Below are positions 54,381-64,000 of a stretch of DNA of 64,000 bases, one piece after another. Positions within the stretch are counted from its first letter, which is position 1; each line of letters begins with the position of its first letter. Both the position numbers and the translations under genes were made by a program. A model generated the notes under the pieces. That model was not told where the DNA came from, searched no databases, and saw only the letters and a list, made by a program, of their open reading frames with translations. Source of the DNA: Lachnospiraceae bacterium. Lineage in GTDB: Bacteria; Bacillota; Clostridia; Lachnospirales; Lachnospiraceae. Location of the stretch: the NCBI GenBank assembly GCA_910575475.1, contig CAJTGD010000031.1:1-64000 (forward strand), read 5' to 3'.

Positions 54381-55857
54381 TTACCAAATCCTCTCCAATC
54401 ATTTCACCTGTTATACTTCCCAAACTCTCATATGCATCCATCAGATCAATGGAATAAAAATCCTCCGGCATCTGGTCACGGATACTCTCCTGCACACGTT
54501 TCAGAGAAGCATACGCACTTGTCAATGCTTCCTTCTGCCGCAGATTCGTAATGTGAATTTCTTCATTTGAGGAAACAGCACCCTCCAAAAACATCTTCTG
54601 CAGCACAGTACCAAATTCCTGAATCCCCTGTTCCATTTTTACAGAAATATCAATCAAAGGAATCTGCTCCACCGCATGATAAATATAATCCTCTTTATCC
54701 ACATACTTATCCACAGTATTTTTTCCGTTCTTCACATTTTCAAAATCATCCTCTTGTAGATCCTGTTCCTGATTGACTCTTTTTTCCACATTAAAAAATA
54801 TATCACGAAGAAAGTTTTTCACATCGTCTTTGTTGATTACGGTACTCAGATCTGACTTATTCAATAATATGACACATCTTTTCCCATAAATCAGCTCTGC
54901 AATGTGAATATCATTCTCATCCAGCTCCCGTGAGGCATCGGCAACATATACGATCAGATCCGCCTGATCCGCATATTCCTTTGCCTTATCCACACCGATT
55001 TTTTCAATCCTGTCACTTGTATCACGGATGCCGGCAGTATCGATCACATTCAGATTCAAACCATGGATCCGCACCTGCTCCTCCAGAATATCCCGGGTCG
55101 TCCCTTCAATATCCGTAACAATCGCCCGCTCCCTGCCGGAAAGAACGTTCAGCAGAGAGGATTTTCCCACATTCGGCTTCCCCAGGATCACAGTCTGGAT
55201 CCCTTCCTTGATAATCCTCCCGCTGTCATAGGAACGGATCAGCTGATCCAGCTCCTGCATCACTTCTGTCAAAACCAGATCCAGCTTTTCCCCATATCCC
55301 TCTATACTGATATGTTCCGGATCATCCAATGCAGATTCAATAAAAGCAGTGTGATAAATAATCTTCTCCCTGATCTTATTGACTGCATTTTTAATGCTTC
55401 CGCGCAGTTGACCAACAGAACTTTTCAGCGCATATTCATTCTGCGAATTGATCACGTCGATCACTGCCTCCGCCTGGGACAGATCCATCCGTCCATTCAG
55501 GAAAGCACGCTTCGTAAATTCCCCCGGTTCCGCAAGCCTTGCACCACTTTTCAACACAATTTCCAAAACCTTTTTCACAACAAAAATACCGCCGTGGCAG
55601 TTGATCTCTACCGTATCCTCCCCGGTAAAGGTTCTTGGTGAACGCATGACAGAAACCAGAACCTGGTCGATCATCTCGGCCCCATCCTTGATAAAACCAT
55701 AATGGATCGTATGGCTTTCCGCCTCCGATAACTGATCCTTCCCATGGTAAATGCGGTCGATCACTTCAAATGCCTTTCCACCGCTGATCCGCACAATTCC
55801 GATTCCGGAAGCCGACATTCCTGTAGAAATTGCAGCAATCGTATCTCGATAAATCAT
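54346..55857 (-). CDS. mnmE: tRNA modification GTPase MnmE
   Basis: A 503-residue MnmE/TrmE. Folate-binding N-terminal domain, helical domain, and G domain with [17 protein letters not shown] and NKSD; it ends in the conserved FCMGK whose Cys is functional. It is about 50 residues longer than usual because of an acidic insertion after NKSD ([19 protein letters not shown] and beyond). Works with MnmG. Confidence 0.95.
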   Translation of the reverse strand: MIYRDTIAAISTGMSASGIGIVRISGGKAFEVIDRIYHGKDQLSEAESHTIHYGFIKDGAEMIDQVLVSVMRSPRTFTGEDTVEINCHGGIFVVKKVLEIVLKSGARLAEPGEFTKRAFLNGRMDLSQAEAVIDVINSQNEYALKSSVGQLRGSIKNAVNKIREKIIYHTAFIESALDDPEHISIEGYGEKLDLVLTEVMQELDQLIRSYDSGRIIKEGIQTVILGKPNVGKSSLLNVLSGRERAIVTDIEGTTRDILEEQVRIHGLNLNVIDTAGIRDTSDRIEKIGVDKAKEYADQADLIVYVADASRELDENDIHIAELIYGKRCVILLNKSDLSTVINKDDVKNFLRDIFFNVEKRVNQEQDLQEDDFENVKNGKNTVDKYVDKEDYIYHAVEQIPLIDISVKMEQGIQEFGTVLQKMFLEGAVSSNEEIHITNLRQKEALTSAYASLKRVQESIRDQMPEDFYSIDLMDAYESLGSITGEMIGEDLVNEIFSKFCMGK

Positions 55858-56092
55858 AAAAACAATCCCTCTATTTTATACTCATGACCAATGAAATCTG
55901 ACAAAATATTGCATCAGCCCCGTCTGCTGAACAGGATATCCTTCCCATATCAAAACAGGACCGCCGCATTAAGGATACATTCTTACTTAATACGGCAGCC
56001 CCCGCCCTTCAACTCATTTTCAAAATAACTCATGCAAAATAAGATTCCCTTTTACGATTCTTTCCCAGCACAAGCTATTTTAATCCTGTTCT

Positions 56093-56983
56093 CTATCTCT
56101 TTAATGTTACAACAACCTTCCGGTAAGGATCTTCCCCCTCGCTGTGCGTAGTCACATACGGATCTGACTGCAGGGAATAATGGATGATCCTTCTCTCATA
56201 AGGATTCATTGGCTCCAGTGCGATCGGCTTTCTGTTTCTCTTCACCTTATGCGCAATATTCTTCGCCAGATGCCTCAATGTCTCTTCCCTTCTCACACGG
56301 TAATTTTCCGTATCCAGCTTCACTCTCACATAACCTGCCTGCTGTTTGTTCGCAACCCGGTTCGAAAGATACTGCAGGGAATCCAATGTCTGACCGCGCT
56401 TGCCGATAATAATTCCCATATTATCACCGGACATATCAATGCAAAGTACTCCATCCTTATCCACTTCAGATTTGATCTGAACCTCCATTCCCATCACCTG
56501 GAATACATCATAGAGGAATTTTTCCACAGCCTTTTTCGTCTCTTCCGTTACCTCAGCAACCTCGGAAGACCTTCTGGATGAAGAACTCTCTTTTTCAGAA
56601 GAAGTCTCTGTCGCAGCATTTTTTTCCTTCGCAGGTTTCTTTTCTTCTGCCGCCGGCTTTTCGACCGGAGTATCCTTTTTCGTTTCTTTTTTAACTTCTT
56701 TCTTGAAATCATTCTTAAATGATTTCTTTTCTTCCATTTTTGCTTCTTTTTTGATTTCTTCTAAAATATCATTTTCTTTTTCCACGCCTTTTTTTCTTCT
56801 GGCTTCAATGACTGCCTGCTTCATGCCAATCCCAAGAAAACCGGCGCTTCCCTTTTCGATCACATCGTATTCCAGCCTGTCGCTGGTAACACCCAACTGA
56901 ATCATTGCCTCTGTGATCGCATCGTCTACAGTTTTTGCTGAAACTCTGATACTGCCATCCATTTTCGACCCCTGCCTTTCCAT
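56093..56983 (-). CDS. jag: Jag/SpoIIIJ-associated RNA-binding protein
   Basis: A 296-residue protein. Jag-N domain at 8-58 (AITEAMIQLGVTSDRLEYD), a long Lys/Glu-rich linker (about 75-150), a KH domain (GIIIGKRGQTLDSLQYL) and an R3H domain (NPYERRIIHYSLQ). In Firmicutes it is encoded after yidC and thought to bind small RNAs or regulate cell envelope growth. Confidence 0.94.
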   Translation of the reverse strand: MERQGSKMDGSIRVSAKTVDDAITEAMIQLGVTSDRLEYDVIEKGSAGFLGIGMKQAVIEARRKKGVEKENDILEEIKKEAKMEEKKSFKNDFKKEVKKETKKDTPVEKPAAEEKKPAKEKNAATETSSEKESSSSRRSSEVAEVTEETKKAVEKFLYDVFQVMGMEVQIKSEVDKDGVLCIDMSGDNMGIIIGKRGQTLDSLQYLSNRVANKQQAGYVRVKLDTENYRVRREETLRHLAKNIAHKVKRNRKPIALEPMNPYERRIIHYSLQSDPYVTTHSEGEDPYRKVVVTLKR

Positions 56984-57072
56984 TTATAAATACCTGTTAA
57001 ACGAAGTCCGCCCGTCCCGCAGGGCATATATTTTGGGATGCCCTTCGGTATAAAACATGAAATAAAAAATTT

Positions 57073-58422
57073 TTAATGCTTCTCTTTATTTTTTCTTTTG
57101 CCGTAACTTTTATCTGCACTGCTGTCTGCGTTGCTGCTGTCAGAATCCTTTGTATCAGGCTCATCCACCTGTCCGGTATTGTACCGGCTCACCATATTTG
57201 CGATATCTGTGAGACTTCCCTTCTTCGCATTCCTGTTCAATTCGGAAGCCCGATCCAAAAGTCTCTGCCTCTCTTCCTCTGAGATATTGGACTTTCTCTC
57301 AACACGCCGGGTACTGGTTGCAGCCATCTGATTGATCTCTTTGGCGGATGTCCCTTTCTTTTCCCGCTTCTTCGCTGCCTTCTTCTGATTCTCCGCAATC
57401 AGATCTTCCATAGATTTACTGTTCAGATATTTGTTGATCGCAAGCTGCTGTATTGATCTGACTGCCGCACTCGCCGCCCAGTAAAGACCAAGTCCTGCCG
57501 GAAGCGTAAAGCCAATGAATACGGAAAACAGCGGCATTGTATAAGTCATGGTCTTCATGGAATTTGCCATCGGATTATCCGTATCCGTCTGGGGCTGCTG
57601 AGGCATCAGCTTCACACTGATAAACTGGGTCAGACCTGCAAGCACCGGAATGATCACCGCCAGGATGATCCCACCGATGGTAAAATTCCTAATAGATGCC
57701 ATCAGCATGGTCATGGGAGTCTCACCTATATTGATTCCCAAAAAGCTGTTCATATGTCCGATCGTATCAATGGTGGAATTTGCAATACTTTCCAGAGTCG
57801 GCAACTTATCCACAAGCGCATCCCATGTGGAATCCTGGAACTTGTACAAGACGGTAACCAGGGTATCCGCCTGTGAATAATCATAGGATTTCGGATTCAT
57901 CAATACCGGAGACGCAGAACCGATTCCTTCCATGATTTTTTGAAAGCCATCTATGGACATGATTTTTTCCACAACCGGCATATAGACATCTTTGACCCTC
58001 TGCACATGATTCGGAATGTACATGATCACAGGATACAATCCAAAAAGTATCGCAGTTGAGGCAAACATCGGAAGACACCCGCTTGACATGCTGGTTCCGT
58101 ACTTTTCATATACCGCATTCATCTCTTCCTGCTGCTTCAGCATGGATGCCTGATCTTTTTTTCCTGCGTACTTCTTCTGAATTTTTTGAAGCTCCGGGCT
58201 CATTACAGACTGCATCTTGGACCACTTCTGCTGCTTGATCGTAAGCGGGATCATCAAAAAATAAGTCACAATTGTAAAAATAATGATACAGATTCCGATA
58301 TTCTGTATTCCGAATACCCCGTCCATTACATTATATATTACATTCATTACCTTACCAAGCAGCCATGAAGTCTGCTTAATTACAGGCCAGTTATATATCC
58401 CTGTAGCTATAATTCCATACAT
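57073..58422 (-). CDS. yidC: membrane protein insertase YidC
   Basis: A 449-residue YidC/OxaA, here without a lipoprotein signal in the Bacillus style. Membrane segments about 30-60, 115-135, 245-270 and 290-320; the conserved helical hairpin KMQSVMSPELQKIQKKY follows the first span. The C-terminal 100 residues are basic, as in ribosome-binding YidC tails, and longer than usual. Confidence 0.95.
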   Translation of the reverse strand: MYGIIATGIYNWPVIKQTSWLLGKVMNVIYNVMDGVFGIQNIGICIIIFTIVTYFLMIPLTIKQQKWSKMQSVMSPELQKIQKKYAGKKDQASMLKQQEEMNAVYEKYGTSMSSGCLPMFASTAILFGLYPVIMYIPNHVQRVKDVYMPVVEKIMSIDGFQKIMEGIGSASPVLMNPKSYDYSQADTLVTVLYKFQDSTWDALVDKLPTLESIANSTIDTIGHMNSFLGINIGETPMTMLMASIRNFTIGGIILAVIIPVLAGLTQFISVKLMPQQPQTDTDNPMANSMKTMTYTMPLFSVFIGFTLPAGLGLYWAASAAVRSIQQLAINKYLNSKSMEDLIAENQKKAAKKREKKGTSAKEINQMAATSTRRVERKSNISEEERQRLLDRASELNRNAKKGSLTDIANMVSRYNTGQVDEPDTKDSDSSNADSSADKSYGKRKNKEKH

Positions 58423-58434
58423 TTCTCATCCTCC

Positions 58435-58656
58435 TTAAGGTACCGGATCAAATCCGCCTTTTGCAAATGGATTGCACCGAAGAATCCTCCAGACAGCAAG
58501 GGCCCCGCCCTTGAACGCACCATACTTTTCAATTGCCTCTATCCCATACTGTGAACAAGTCGGTGTATATTTACAGCAGGAACCTGCCTTCATCCCGGAC
58601 AAATACTTTTGATAGAATCGGATCAATCTGATCAGGAGCTTCTTCAACCGCACCAC
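58435..58656 (-). CDS. yidD: membrane protein insertion efficiency factor YidD
   Basis: A 73-residue protein: [30 protein letters not shown] and [21 protein letters not shown] are diagnostic. It lies between rnpA and yidC. Confidence 0.96.
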   Translation of the reverse strand: MVRLKKLLIRLIRFYQKYLSGMKAGSCCKYTPTCSQYGIEAIEKYGAFKGGALAVWRILRCNPFAKGGFDPVP

Positions 58657-58666
58657 TTCCTTATTT

Positions 58667-59020
58667 TCAGCGATCTTCTTTTTCGCTGATATATATTTTA
58701 TGAAGCTTTCCCAGGTGGATCAACGCACTTTTCATGTCTGCAAATGAACTGTTCTTTGCATTGACTCTGACCACGGCAACAATGTCATATCCACACAGGA
58801 AATATTCTTCTTGAAGTCGATAGCTTTCCCGGATCAGCCTTGTGAGGTGATGTCTCACAACACTGTTTCCTACTTTTTTACTGACGGAAATCCCAAGCCG
58901 GTTCCGGCCCAGATCATTCTTCCTTATATACATGACTAGAAACCGGTTGGCATAGGATCTTCCTGTACGATACACAATTTGAAAATCTTTATTCTTCTTT
59001 AAAGATTCCGAATATAACAT
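58667..59020 (-). CDS. rnpA: ribonuclease P protein component
   Basis: A 117-residue RNase P protein that helps P RNA cleave tRNA leaders. [19 protein letters not shown] and RLIRESYR are the RNR-type signature. Downstream of rpmH in the standard order. Confidence 0.96.
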   Translation of the reverse strand: MLYSESLKKNKDFQIVYRTGRSYANRFLVMYIRKNDLGRNRLGISVSKKVGNSVVRHHLTRLIRESYRLQEEYFLCGYDIVAVVRVNAKNSSFADMKSALIHLGKLHKIYISEKEDR

Positions 59021-59106
59021 GATTCTCTTCCTATTTAATATAGAAGAAAAGGCGTATCCTGCGGATACACCCGCAACAGTTATAAAAAGGCCACATTAAA
59101 TGCGGC

Positions 59107-59241
59107 CTAAGCTGATAATTGCTTTCTTCCTTTTGCTCTTCTGGCAGCCAATACTTTTCTTCCGCCTGCTGTTCTCATTCTTGCCCTGAACCCATGAACT
59201 CTTGCTCTGGATTTCTTCTTCGGCTGAAATGTCATCTTCAT
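59107..59241 (-). CDS. rpmH: 50S ribosomal protein L34
   Basis: A 44-residue protein ([18 protein letters not shown] start, [20 protein letters not shown] later), the full L34. GGGAGG precedes the ATG at 59241. It is the first gene of the rpmH-rnpA-yidD-yidC-jag unit. Confidence 0.97.
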   Translation of the reverse strand: MKMTFQPKKKSRARVHGFRARMRTAGGRKVLAARRAKGRKQLSA

Positions 59242-59387
59242 GATCTATACACCTCCCTTATAAATACTATCCTGCCCCGGATAAACCGGTAAAGATGTCT
59301 CAGATAGAAACTATTATCTTTCTTATAATATAAAATCGATCAAAAATACCCTAATAACTATATATATTACAAAAAGATTCTCATAAA

Positions 59388-59415
59388 TTATATGCAAAAA
59401 ACCCTTTTAAGTCAA
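59388..59415 (-). promoter_or_regulatory. rpmH promoter
   Basis: On the minus strand TTGACT (59410-59415), 16 bp, TATAAT (59388-59393). The leader of about 140 nt includes a copy of repeat family A core (CCCCGGATAAACCGG near 59274). Confidence 0.7.
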
Positions 59416-59468
59416 GCTAATCCAGCTATTTTATCACATTTTTTTCGTTTTTTATTCTTTTCACAGAG

Positions 59469-59609
59469 TTATCCCCAAAATGTGGATAACTTAGTGAATT
59501 TTTGTGGATAACTGCAAAATATCTTGTGGATAAAAAATTTTTTTTAGAAAAATATGTTCTGTTCACTTCTAAAATTCGATATGAATTACTTTTCTCCCAG
59601 TTATGCACA
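59469..59609. other. oriC DnaA-box cluster upstream of dnaA
   Basis: Perfect TGTGGATAA boxes start at 59481, 59503 and 59525, each 22 bp apart, flanked by TTATCCCCA (59469) and TTATGCACA (59601). AT-rich stretches lie on both sides. This is one part of a bipartite Firmicutes origin. Confidence 0.85.
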
Positions 59610-59619
59610 TCTTTTATGA

Positions 59620-59648
59620 TTGCGCCGAATCCCTTTTTGATGTAGAAT
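59620..59648 (+). promoter_or_regulatory. dnaA promoter
   Basis: TTGCGC (59620-59625), 17 bp, TAGAAT (59643-59648), downstream of the DnaA boxes, which allows autoregulation. Confidence 0.6.
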
Positions 59649-59710
59649 AGGGTAAGAAGAGAGTTTCTTATCAGGCTCTTTAAATCCAAATTGATCAGGA
59701 GTTATTATTG

Positions 59711-61081
59711 ATGAACATTGTAGAAGAAAACTGGCCGCAGATCCTGGAAAAGATGAAATCAGAGTATTGCTCATCAAATATCGCGTACACGACGTGGATC
59801 GAACCTCTGACCGTATACGAAGTCTCCGATGATACCGTATACATCCTTGTGAAGCTCAAGGCGAGCCTGGAGCATATCGAAGAAAAGTACATGCTCCCCT
59901 TTAAGGTATGCATTGCGGAAGTGACCGGGCATGAATATGAGGTGTCCTTTGTCACGGAAGACCATTTAGTGATCCACAGAAAAAAAGAACAGACAGCCAG
60001 GAAACAGAAGAACAACGCAGTCCTTGAATCTGCCAACCTGAATCCAAAATATACCTTTGACACCTTCGTGGTCGGCAGCAATAATAACTTTGCACATGCC
60101 GCATCCCTTGCAGTTGCGGAGTCTCCCGGAGATATCTACAATCCTCTTTTCATTTACGGAGGCGTAGGACTGGGCAAGACACATCTGATGCATTCCATTG
60201 CCCACCATATTCTGGAGAAGGACGCTTCGAAAAAGGTGCTCTACGTGACCAGTGAGACGTTCACCAATGAACTGATCGACGCATTGAAAATTGGTAAAAA
60301 CGGAGATGAACTTGCAATGACAACCTTTCGTGAGAAGTACCGCAACAACGATGTACTGCTCATAGATGATATTCAGTTCATTATCGGAAAAGAAAGTACG
60401 CAGGAAGAATTTTTCCACACCTTTAACCACCTCCACGTATCCGGCAGACAGATCATCATATCCAGTGATAAGCCCCCCAAGGACATTGAGACTTTGGAGG
60501 CACGCCTTCGGACAAGGTTCGAATGGGGTCTGATCGCCGACATTTCATCCCCGGACTATGAGACGAGGATGGCGATCCTGAGAAAGAAGGAAGAACTGGA
60601 CGGGCTGGAGCGCTATCACATTCCGGATGATGTCATGCAGTACATCGCCAACAACATCAAGTCCAACATCCGGGAACTGGAAGGCTCCCTGAACAAGCTG
60701 ATCGCACTTTCCAATCTGGAAAAGAAGCCGATTGACATAGCGCTTGCAGCAGAGGCCTTAAAGGATATGATCTCACCGGACAATATCCGTGAGATCACGC
60801 CGGAGCTGATCATGGATGTCGTATCCGAGCATTTCAACGTATCCATCGCCGATTTGAAGGGCAGGAAGAGGAATGCCGAGATCGTACTTCCCCGGCAGAT
60901 CATCATGTACCTCTGCAGGGATCTGACAGATACTCCTCTGAAGGCTGTAGGAGTTCTGCTTGGTGGGAAAGACCATGCATCCATCAGCCATGGAGTAAAG
61001 AAGATTGCCGCTGACCTTCAGACAGATGAAGCGCTCAGCAATACGGTCAGTATCATCCGTAAAAAATTGAATCCATTGTAA
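59711..61081 (+). CDS. dnaA: chromosomal replication initiator DnaA
   Basis: A 456-residue initiator. Domain I (1-90), AAA+ domain with GGVGLGKTH and LLIDDIQF, and domain IV with the GGKDHASISHG signature that binds DnaA boxes. AGGAG lies nine nt before the ATG at 59711; a TTG directly before it is a possible but less usual start. Confidence 0.98.
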   Translation: MNIVEENWPQILEKMKSEYCSSNIAYTTWIEPLTVYEVSDDTVYILVKLKASLEHIEEKYMLPFKVCIAEVTGHEYEVSFVTEDHLVIHRKKEQTARKQKNNAVLESANLNPKYTFDTFVVGSNNNFAHAASLAVAESPGDIYNPLFIYGGVGLGKTHLMHSIAHHILEKDASKKVLYVTSETFTNELIDALKIGKNGDELAMTTFREKYRNNDVLLIDDIQFIIGKESTQEEFFHTFNHLHVSGRQIIISSDKPPKDIETLEARLRTRFEWGLIADISSPDYETRMAILRKKEELDGLERYHIPDDVMQYIANNIKSNIRELEGSLNKLIALSNLEKKPIDIALAAEALKDMISPDNIREITPELIMDVVSEHFNVSIADLKGRKRNAEIVLPRQIIMYLCRDLTDTPLKAVGVLLGGKDHASISHGVKKIAADLQTDEALSNTVSIIRKKLNPL

Positions 61082-61455
61082 TATAGATACTCACGGCAGA
61101 TAATTCTGCCGCTTAGTATAACAATTTTATTTACTCACATTTTGTGAATAACCTTGTTGAAAAGAAGAAACAAGATTGTGAACATTGGGAAATACTAAAG
61201 TTGAGAGGAACATGCCGAAAATTTCAATCCTGATTTTTTCCCCATCATCCCCCTTCCCATCCCTCCTGTTTCAACAGGCTTATCCAAACACACAAACCTC
61301 GATTTCATAAGGGCTTGCAGCACTTTTAAACTTATCTACAGCCCCTACGGAGACGAAGTCGGAAGTGAATTTATTTATAGATACATAAAACGCGCATGGG
61401 ATTTTCCTTCTCAACACGAAGGAATCCTCCATGACGAAAGAAAGGAGTTTTCAAC
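61082..61455. other. dnaA-dnaN intergenic origin region
   Basis: A hairpin CGGCAGA/TCTGCCG (61094-61111) follows dnaA. DnaA-box-like sequences are TGTGAATAA (61143), TTATCCAAA (61280) and TTATCTACA (61332). It also holds a pyrimidine-rich run near 61232-61270 and the dnaN leader. Likely the second half of the origin. Confidence 0.65.
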
Positions 61456-62565
61456 ATGAAGATAATCTGCAGCAGAAATAATCTGGTCAAAGGAGTCAGC
61501 ATCGTATCAAAAGCCGTACCTTCCAAAACGACCATGCCGATCCTGGAATGTATCCTGATCGACGCATCCTTAGATACCATTAAGCTTACGGCAAATGATA
61601 TGGAACTTGGCATAGAGACAACCATTGAAGGTGAGGTTGTGGAGCATGGAATTCTGGCCCTGAATGCAAAGATATTTTCAGAAATTGTCAGAAAGCTGCC
61701 GGATAACGATGTGGTCATTGACGCAGAGTCAGACAGTCAGGCATTGATCACCTGTGAAAAGGCAAAATTTAATATCGCTGCACAGTCCGGTGAAGATTTT
61801 TCCTATCTTCCGGCAATCGAAAAAGAAAATTTTTTTACAATATCGGAGTTTACCCTGAAGGAAGCCATCCGCCAGACTATCTTTTCTATTGCGGATAATG
61901 ATTCCAATAAGATGATGACCGGTGAATTATTCGAGATCACGGATGATAAACTTCGGGTCGTTTCTCTGGACGGACACAGGATCTCGATCCGGAAGATCGA
62001 GTTAAAGGATTCCTACGAACCGAGAAAGGTGATCGTTCCCGGCAAGACCCTGCAGGAGATCAGCAAGATCATAGGAGGAGAAGCAGAGGAATATGTGGAT
62101 ATTTCCTTTACGAAAAATCACATTGTATTTGAATTTGATAAGACCGTAGTCGTATCCCGCCTGATCGAAGGGGATTATTTTAAGATCGATCAGATGCTTT
62201 CCAGCGATTATGACACCAAGATTACGGTGAATAAGCGGGAGCTCCTGGATTGTATCGACCGTGCCACGCTTCTGATCAAGGAGGGGGACAAGAAGCCGAT
62301 CATCATCGATATCGGAGATGAATCCATGCAGCTCAAGATCAAATCCCAGATCGGATCTATGGATGAGGATATCTTTATCACAAAAGAGGGAAAGGATCTT
62401 CTGATCGGATTTAATCCGAAGTTTTTGATCGATGCGCTGAGAGTCATTGACGATGAAGAGGTGGAGCTGTATTTCATGAATGCAAAGGCGCCCTGCTTCA
62501 TCAAGGACAAGCAGCAGACCTATATTTATCTCATACTGCCTGTCAATTTTAACGCGGTGGTATAA
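61456..62565 (+). CDS. dnaN: DNA polymerase III beta subunit (sliding clamp)
   Basis: A 369-residue clamp of three repeated folds. MKIICSRNNLVKGVSIVSKAV start, VSLDGHRISIRK near 175, and the C-terminal YIYLILPV. Rings the DNA and holds polymerase and MutS/L. AAAGGAG precedes the ATG. Confidence 0.97.
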   Translation: MKIICSRNNLVKGVSIVSKAVPSKTTMPILECILIDASLDTIKLTANDMELGIETTIEGEVVEHGILALNAKIFSEIVRKLPDNDVVIDAESDSQALITCEKAKFNIAAQSGEDFSYLPAIEKENFFTISEFTLKEAIRQTIFSIADNDSNKMMTGELFEITDDKLRVVSLDGHRISIRKIELKDSYEPRKVIVPGKTLQEISKIIGGEAEEYVDISFTKNHIVFEFDKTVVVSRLIEGDYFKIDQMLSSDYDTKITVNKRELLDCIDRATLLIKEGDKKPIIIDIGDESMQLKIKSQIGSMDEDIFITKEGKDLLIGFNPKFLIDALRVIDDEEVELYFMNAKAPCFIKDKQQTYIYLILPVNFNAVV

Positions 62566-62679
62566 GAATAAAACTGGATCAGTATTGCGGAACATTTAAA
62601 ATTTCAGCCGGAAAAAATGTCACCTGTATGGTTGGATGCTTCAAGAAGCTTTCAGCCTGTTCATTCAGGTGAAAAAGAT

Positions 62680-62725
62680 ATTGCTGTGGATATCCGACAG
62701 ATGCCCACAGCAATGGCTGTTTTTT
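62680..62725 (+). terminator. intrinsic terminator between dnaN and yaaA
   Basis: ATTGCTGTGG (62680-62689) pairs with CCACAGCAAT (62705-62714), and six T follow five bases later. It may partly separate dnaN from the next genes. Confidence 0.6.
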
Positions 62726-62744
62726 AGGAAAGGAGATTCATCGA

Positions 62745-62966
62745 ATGGAACTGTTTTATTTGAGAGATTCCGAGGATCATATCAAGCTGGGTCAGGCATT
62801 GAAGGCAGCCGGCCTGGTGGAATCCGGGGCAGATGCCAAACAGGCGGTGCAGGACGGTGAGGTCAGTGTCAACGGAGAGATTGACACCAGAAGAGGCAGA
62901 AAGCTCTATGACGGCGACCTTGTAGAATACGGCGGAGAAAAGATTCAGATTTCCAGCAGAAAATAG
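62745..62966 (+). CDS. yaaA: S4-domain RNA-binding protein YaaA
   Basis: A 73-residue protein with an S4 fold: IKLGQALKAAGLVESGADAK and VNGEIDTRRGRKLYDGD. Encoded between dnaN and recF as in Bacillus. Probably binds rRNA. AAAGGAG precedes the ATG. Confidence 0.93.
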   Translation: MELFYLRDSEDHIKLGQALKAAGLVESGADAKQAVQDGEVSVNGEIDTRRGRKLYDGDLVEYGGEKIQISSRK

Positions 62967-63102
62967 GAGATCCTGACTCTGCAGACAGGAACATTTTCTC
63001 ACATGTCTGTTGGGAATATGAAAAAAATAAATTGAAAAATTGGGAAAAACAGTGTAAAATATACATTGGATATTTTTGGATGATGTTGACTTTGGAGAAG
63101 AT

Positions 63103-64000
63103 ATGATAATCAAGTCTTTGAAACTAAAGAATTACAGGAATTATGATCTGCTTGATCTGCATCTGGACGCAAACACGAATATCCTCTATGGGGATAACGC
63201 CCAGGGAAAGACAAATGTTCTGGAAGCTTTGTATCTATCAGGAACCACAAAGTCACACAGAGGTGCAAAGGACAGAGATTTGATTCGACTTGGATATGAT
63301 GAATCTCATATAGAGACGGTCATTGAGAAGCGGGGAATGGAATATCAGATCGACCTGCATCTGAAAAAGAACAGCCCGAAGGGGATCGCGGTGAATAAGA
63401 TTCCCATACGGAAGGCAGTAGAATTGTTCGGCATCGTCCATTTTGTATTTTTCTCTCCGGAAGACTTAAATATCATTAAGGAAGGGCCTGCTGGCAGAAG
63501 GAGATTCATTGACCTTGAGCTGTCGCAGCTTGATAAGGTATATCTGAGTAACCTTTCTAACTATAATCGTATTATTAATCAAAGAAATTCCTTGCTAAAA
63601 GAAATTGTACATCAACAAAGCCTGATAGAGACATTGGATATCTGGGATATGCAATTAATTGAGTATGGAACGAAGATCATTGACCGGAGAAAAGAATTTG
63701 TGAACCAGGTTAATAAAATAATTTCGGATATCCATCTCCGTCTGACCGGGGGAAAGGAGCATCTCTCTTTATCCTATGAAACATCTGCCGGAGACATGCC
63801 TCTGGAACAGGCAGTGAGGAGATACAGGGAAAGGGATCTGAAGCTTAAGAGTACGTCTGTCGGCCCCCACAGGGATGATATGGGATTTCAGGAGGGAAGC
63901 CTGGACATCCGGAGATTTGGTTCCCAAGGACAGCAGAGGACAGCGGCGCTGTCTCTGAAAATGTCGGAGATTGAGCTGGTCCGGTCCGTGACGGGAGATA
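63103..64000 (+). CDS. recF: DNA replication/repair protein RecF, partial
   Basis: The first 299 codons of an ABC-type ATPase; it runs off the right edge. MIIKSLKLKNYRNY start, Walker A GDNAQGKTN near residue 32, FSPEDLNIIK, and the late SVGPHRDD and GSQGQQRT signature. It loads RecA at gaps with RecO and RecR. GGAG lies upstream of the ATG. Confidence 0.96.
   Translation, partial: MIIKSLKLKNYRNYDLLDLHLDANTNILYGDNAQGKTNVLEALYLSGTTKSHRGAKDRDLIRLGYDESHIETVIEKRGMEYQIDLHLKKNSPKGIAVNKIPIRKAVELFGIVHFVFFSPEDLNIIKEGPAGRRRFIDLELSQLDKVYLSNLSNYNRIINQRNSLLKEIVHQQSLIETLDIWDMQLIEYGTKIIDRRKEFVNQVNKIISDIHLRLTGGKEHLSLSYETSAGDMPLEQAVRRYRERDLKLKSTSVGPHRDDMGFQEGSLDIRRFGSQGQQRTAALSLKMSEIELVRSVTGD

Overview
The window looks like a chromosomal origin region of a Gram-positive anaerobe of the Clostridia, most likely a Lachnospiraceae member. 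The right third has the classic Firmicutes order around oriC: parB, parA, rsmG, mnmG, mnmE, jag, yidC, yidD, rnpA and rpmH on the minus strand, then dnaA, dnaN, a yaaA-like S4 gene and recF on the plus strand. A DUF3881 gene and a DUF4446 gene next to serS and parB are typical of Lachnospiraceae. I do not assign a species.

The left two thirds (about 1 to 43541) are the integrase end of a large integrative element of ICE/plasmid type. Its left end, and any conjugation genes, lie outside the window. Layout: (1) 130-7709, a plus-strand operon with a VWA/HExxH protein, a Q/N-rich-tailed protein, a SpoVT-like regulator, a sigma factor, a DNA methyltransferase and small unknowns. (2) 7840-9104, a CIRCE-controlled Hsp20 gene and an acetyltransferase with a LexA-like box. 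(3) 9299-16169, an operon with a long terminator-rich leader, DUF5688, an NAD-dependent DNA ligase, small proteins and two YkgJ-type cysteine-cluster proteins. (4) 16200-28640, a more AT-rich cargo zone: a PD-(D/E)XK-like gene with a duplicated tail, an SRAP protein, a two-gene TIR operon, a serine recombinase with palindromic sites, a BlaI/M56-peptidase operon, a split sigma-factor-like pair and an Xre regulator. (5) 28886-40407, a minus-strand backbone: ParM/ParR partition, class B sortase, primase-like protein, a putative single-strand annealing protein, RecD2 helicase and a YqaJ exonuclease, starting from a promoter whose spacer carries the same motif as the one at 9299. (6) 40863-43207, Xre regulator, excisionase and tyrosine integrase.

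The element ends at an arginine tRNA (CCT anticodon). A host tRNA-Arg is cut in its anticodon loop at about 43542. A different, intact tRNA-Arg(CCT) lies just inside the element and may replace it.

Between parA and rsmG is a 3.2-kb AT-rich gap with three perfect parS sites and two families of degenerate repeats. The origin itself is marked by DnaA boxes on both sides of dnaA.

The best candidate for an undescribed system is the overlapping pair at 18727-20902: a large protein of unknown family followed by a winged-helix/zinc-ribbon/TIR protein. It has the features expected of an anti-phage or abortive-infection module. The double-terminator leaders, the internal ribosome binding site in the ligase gene and the interrupted tRNA are the other observations most worth checking.
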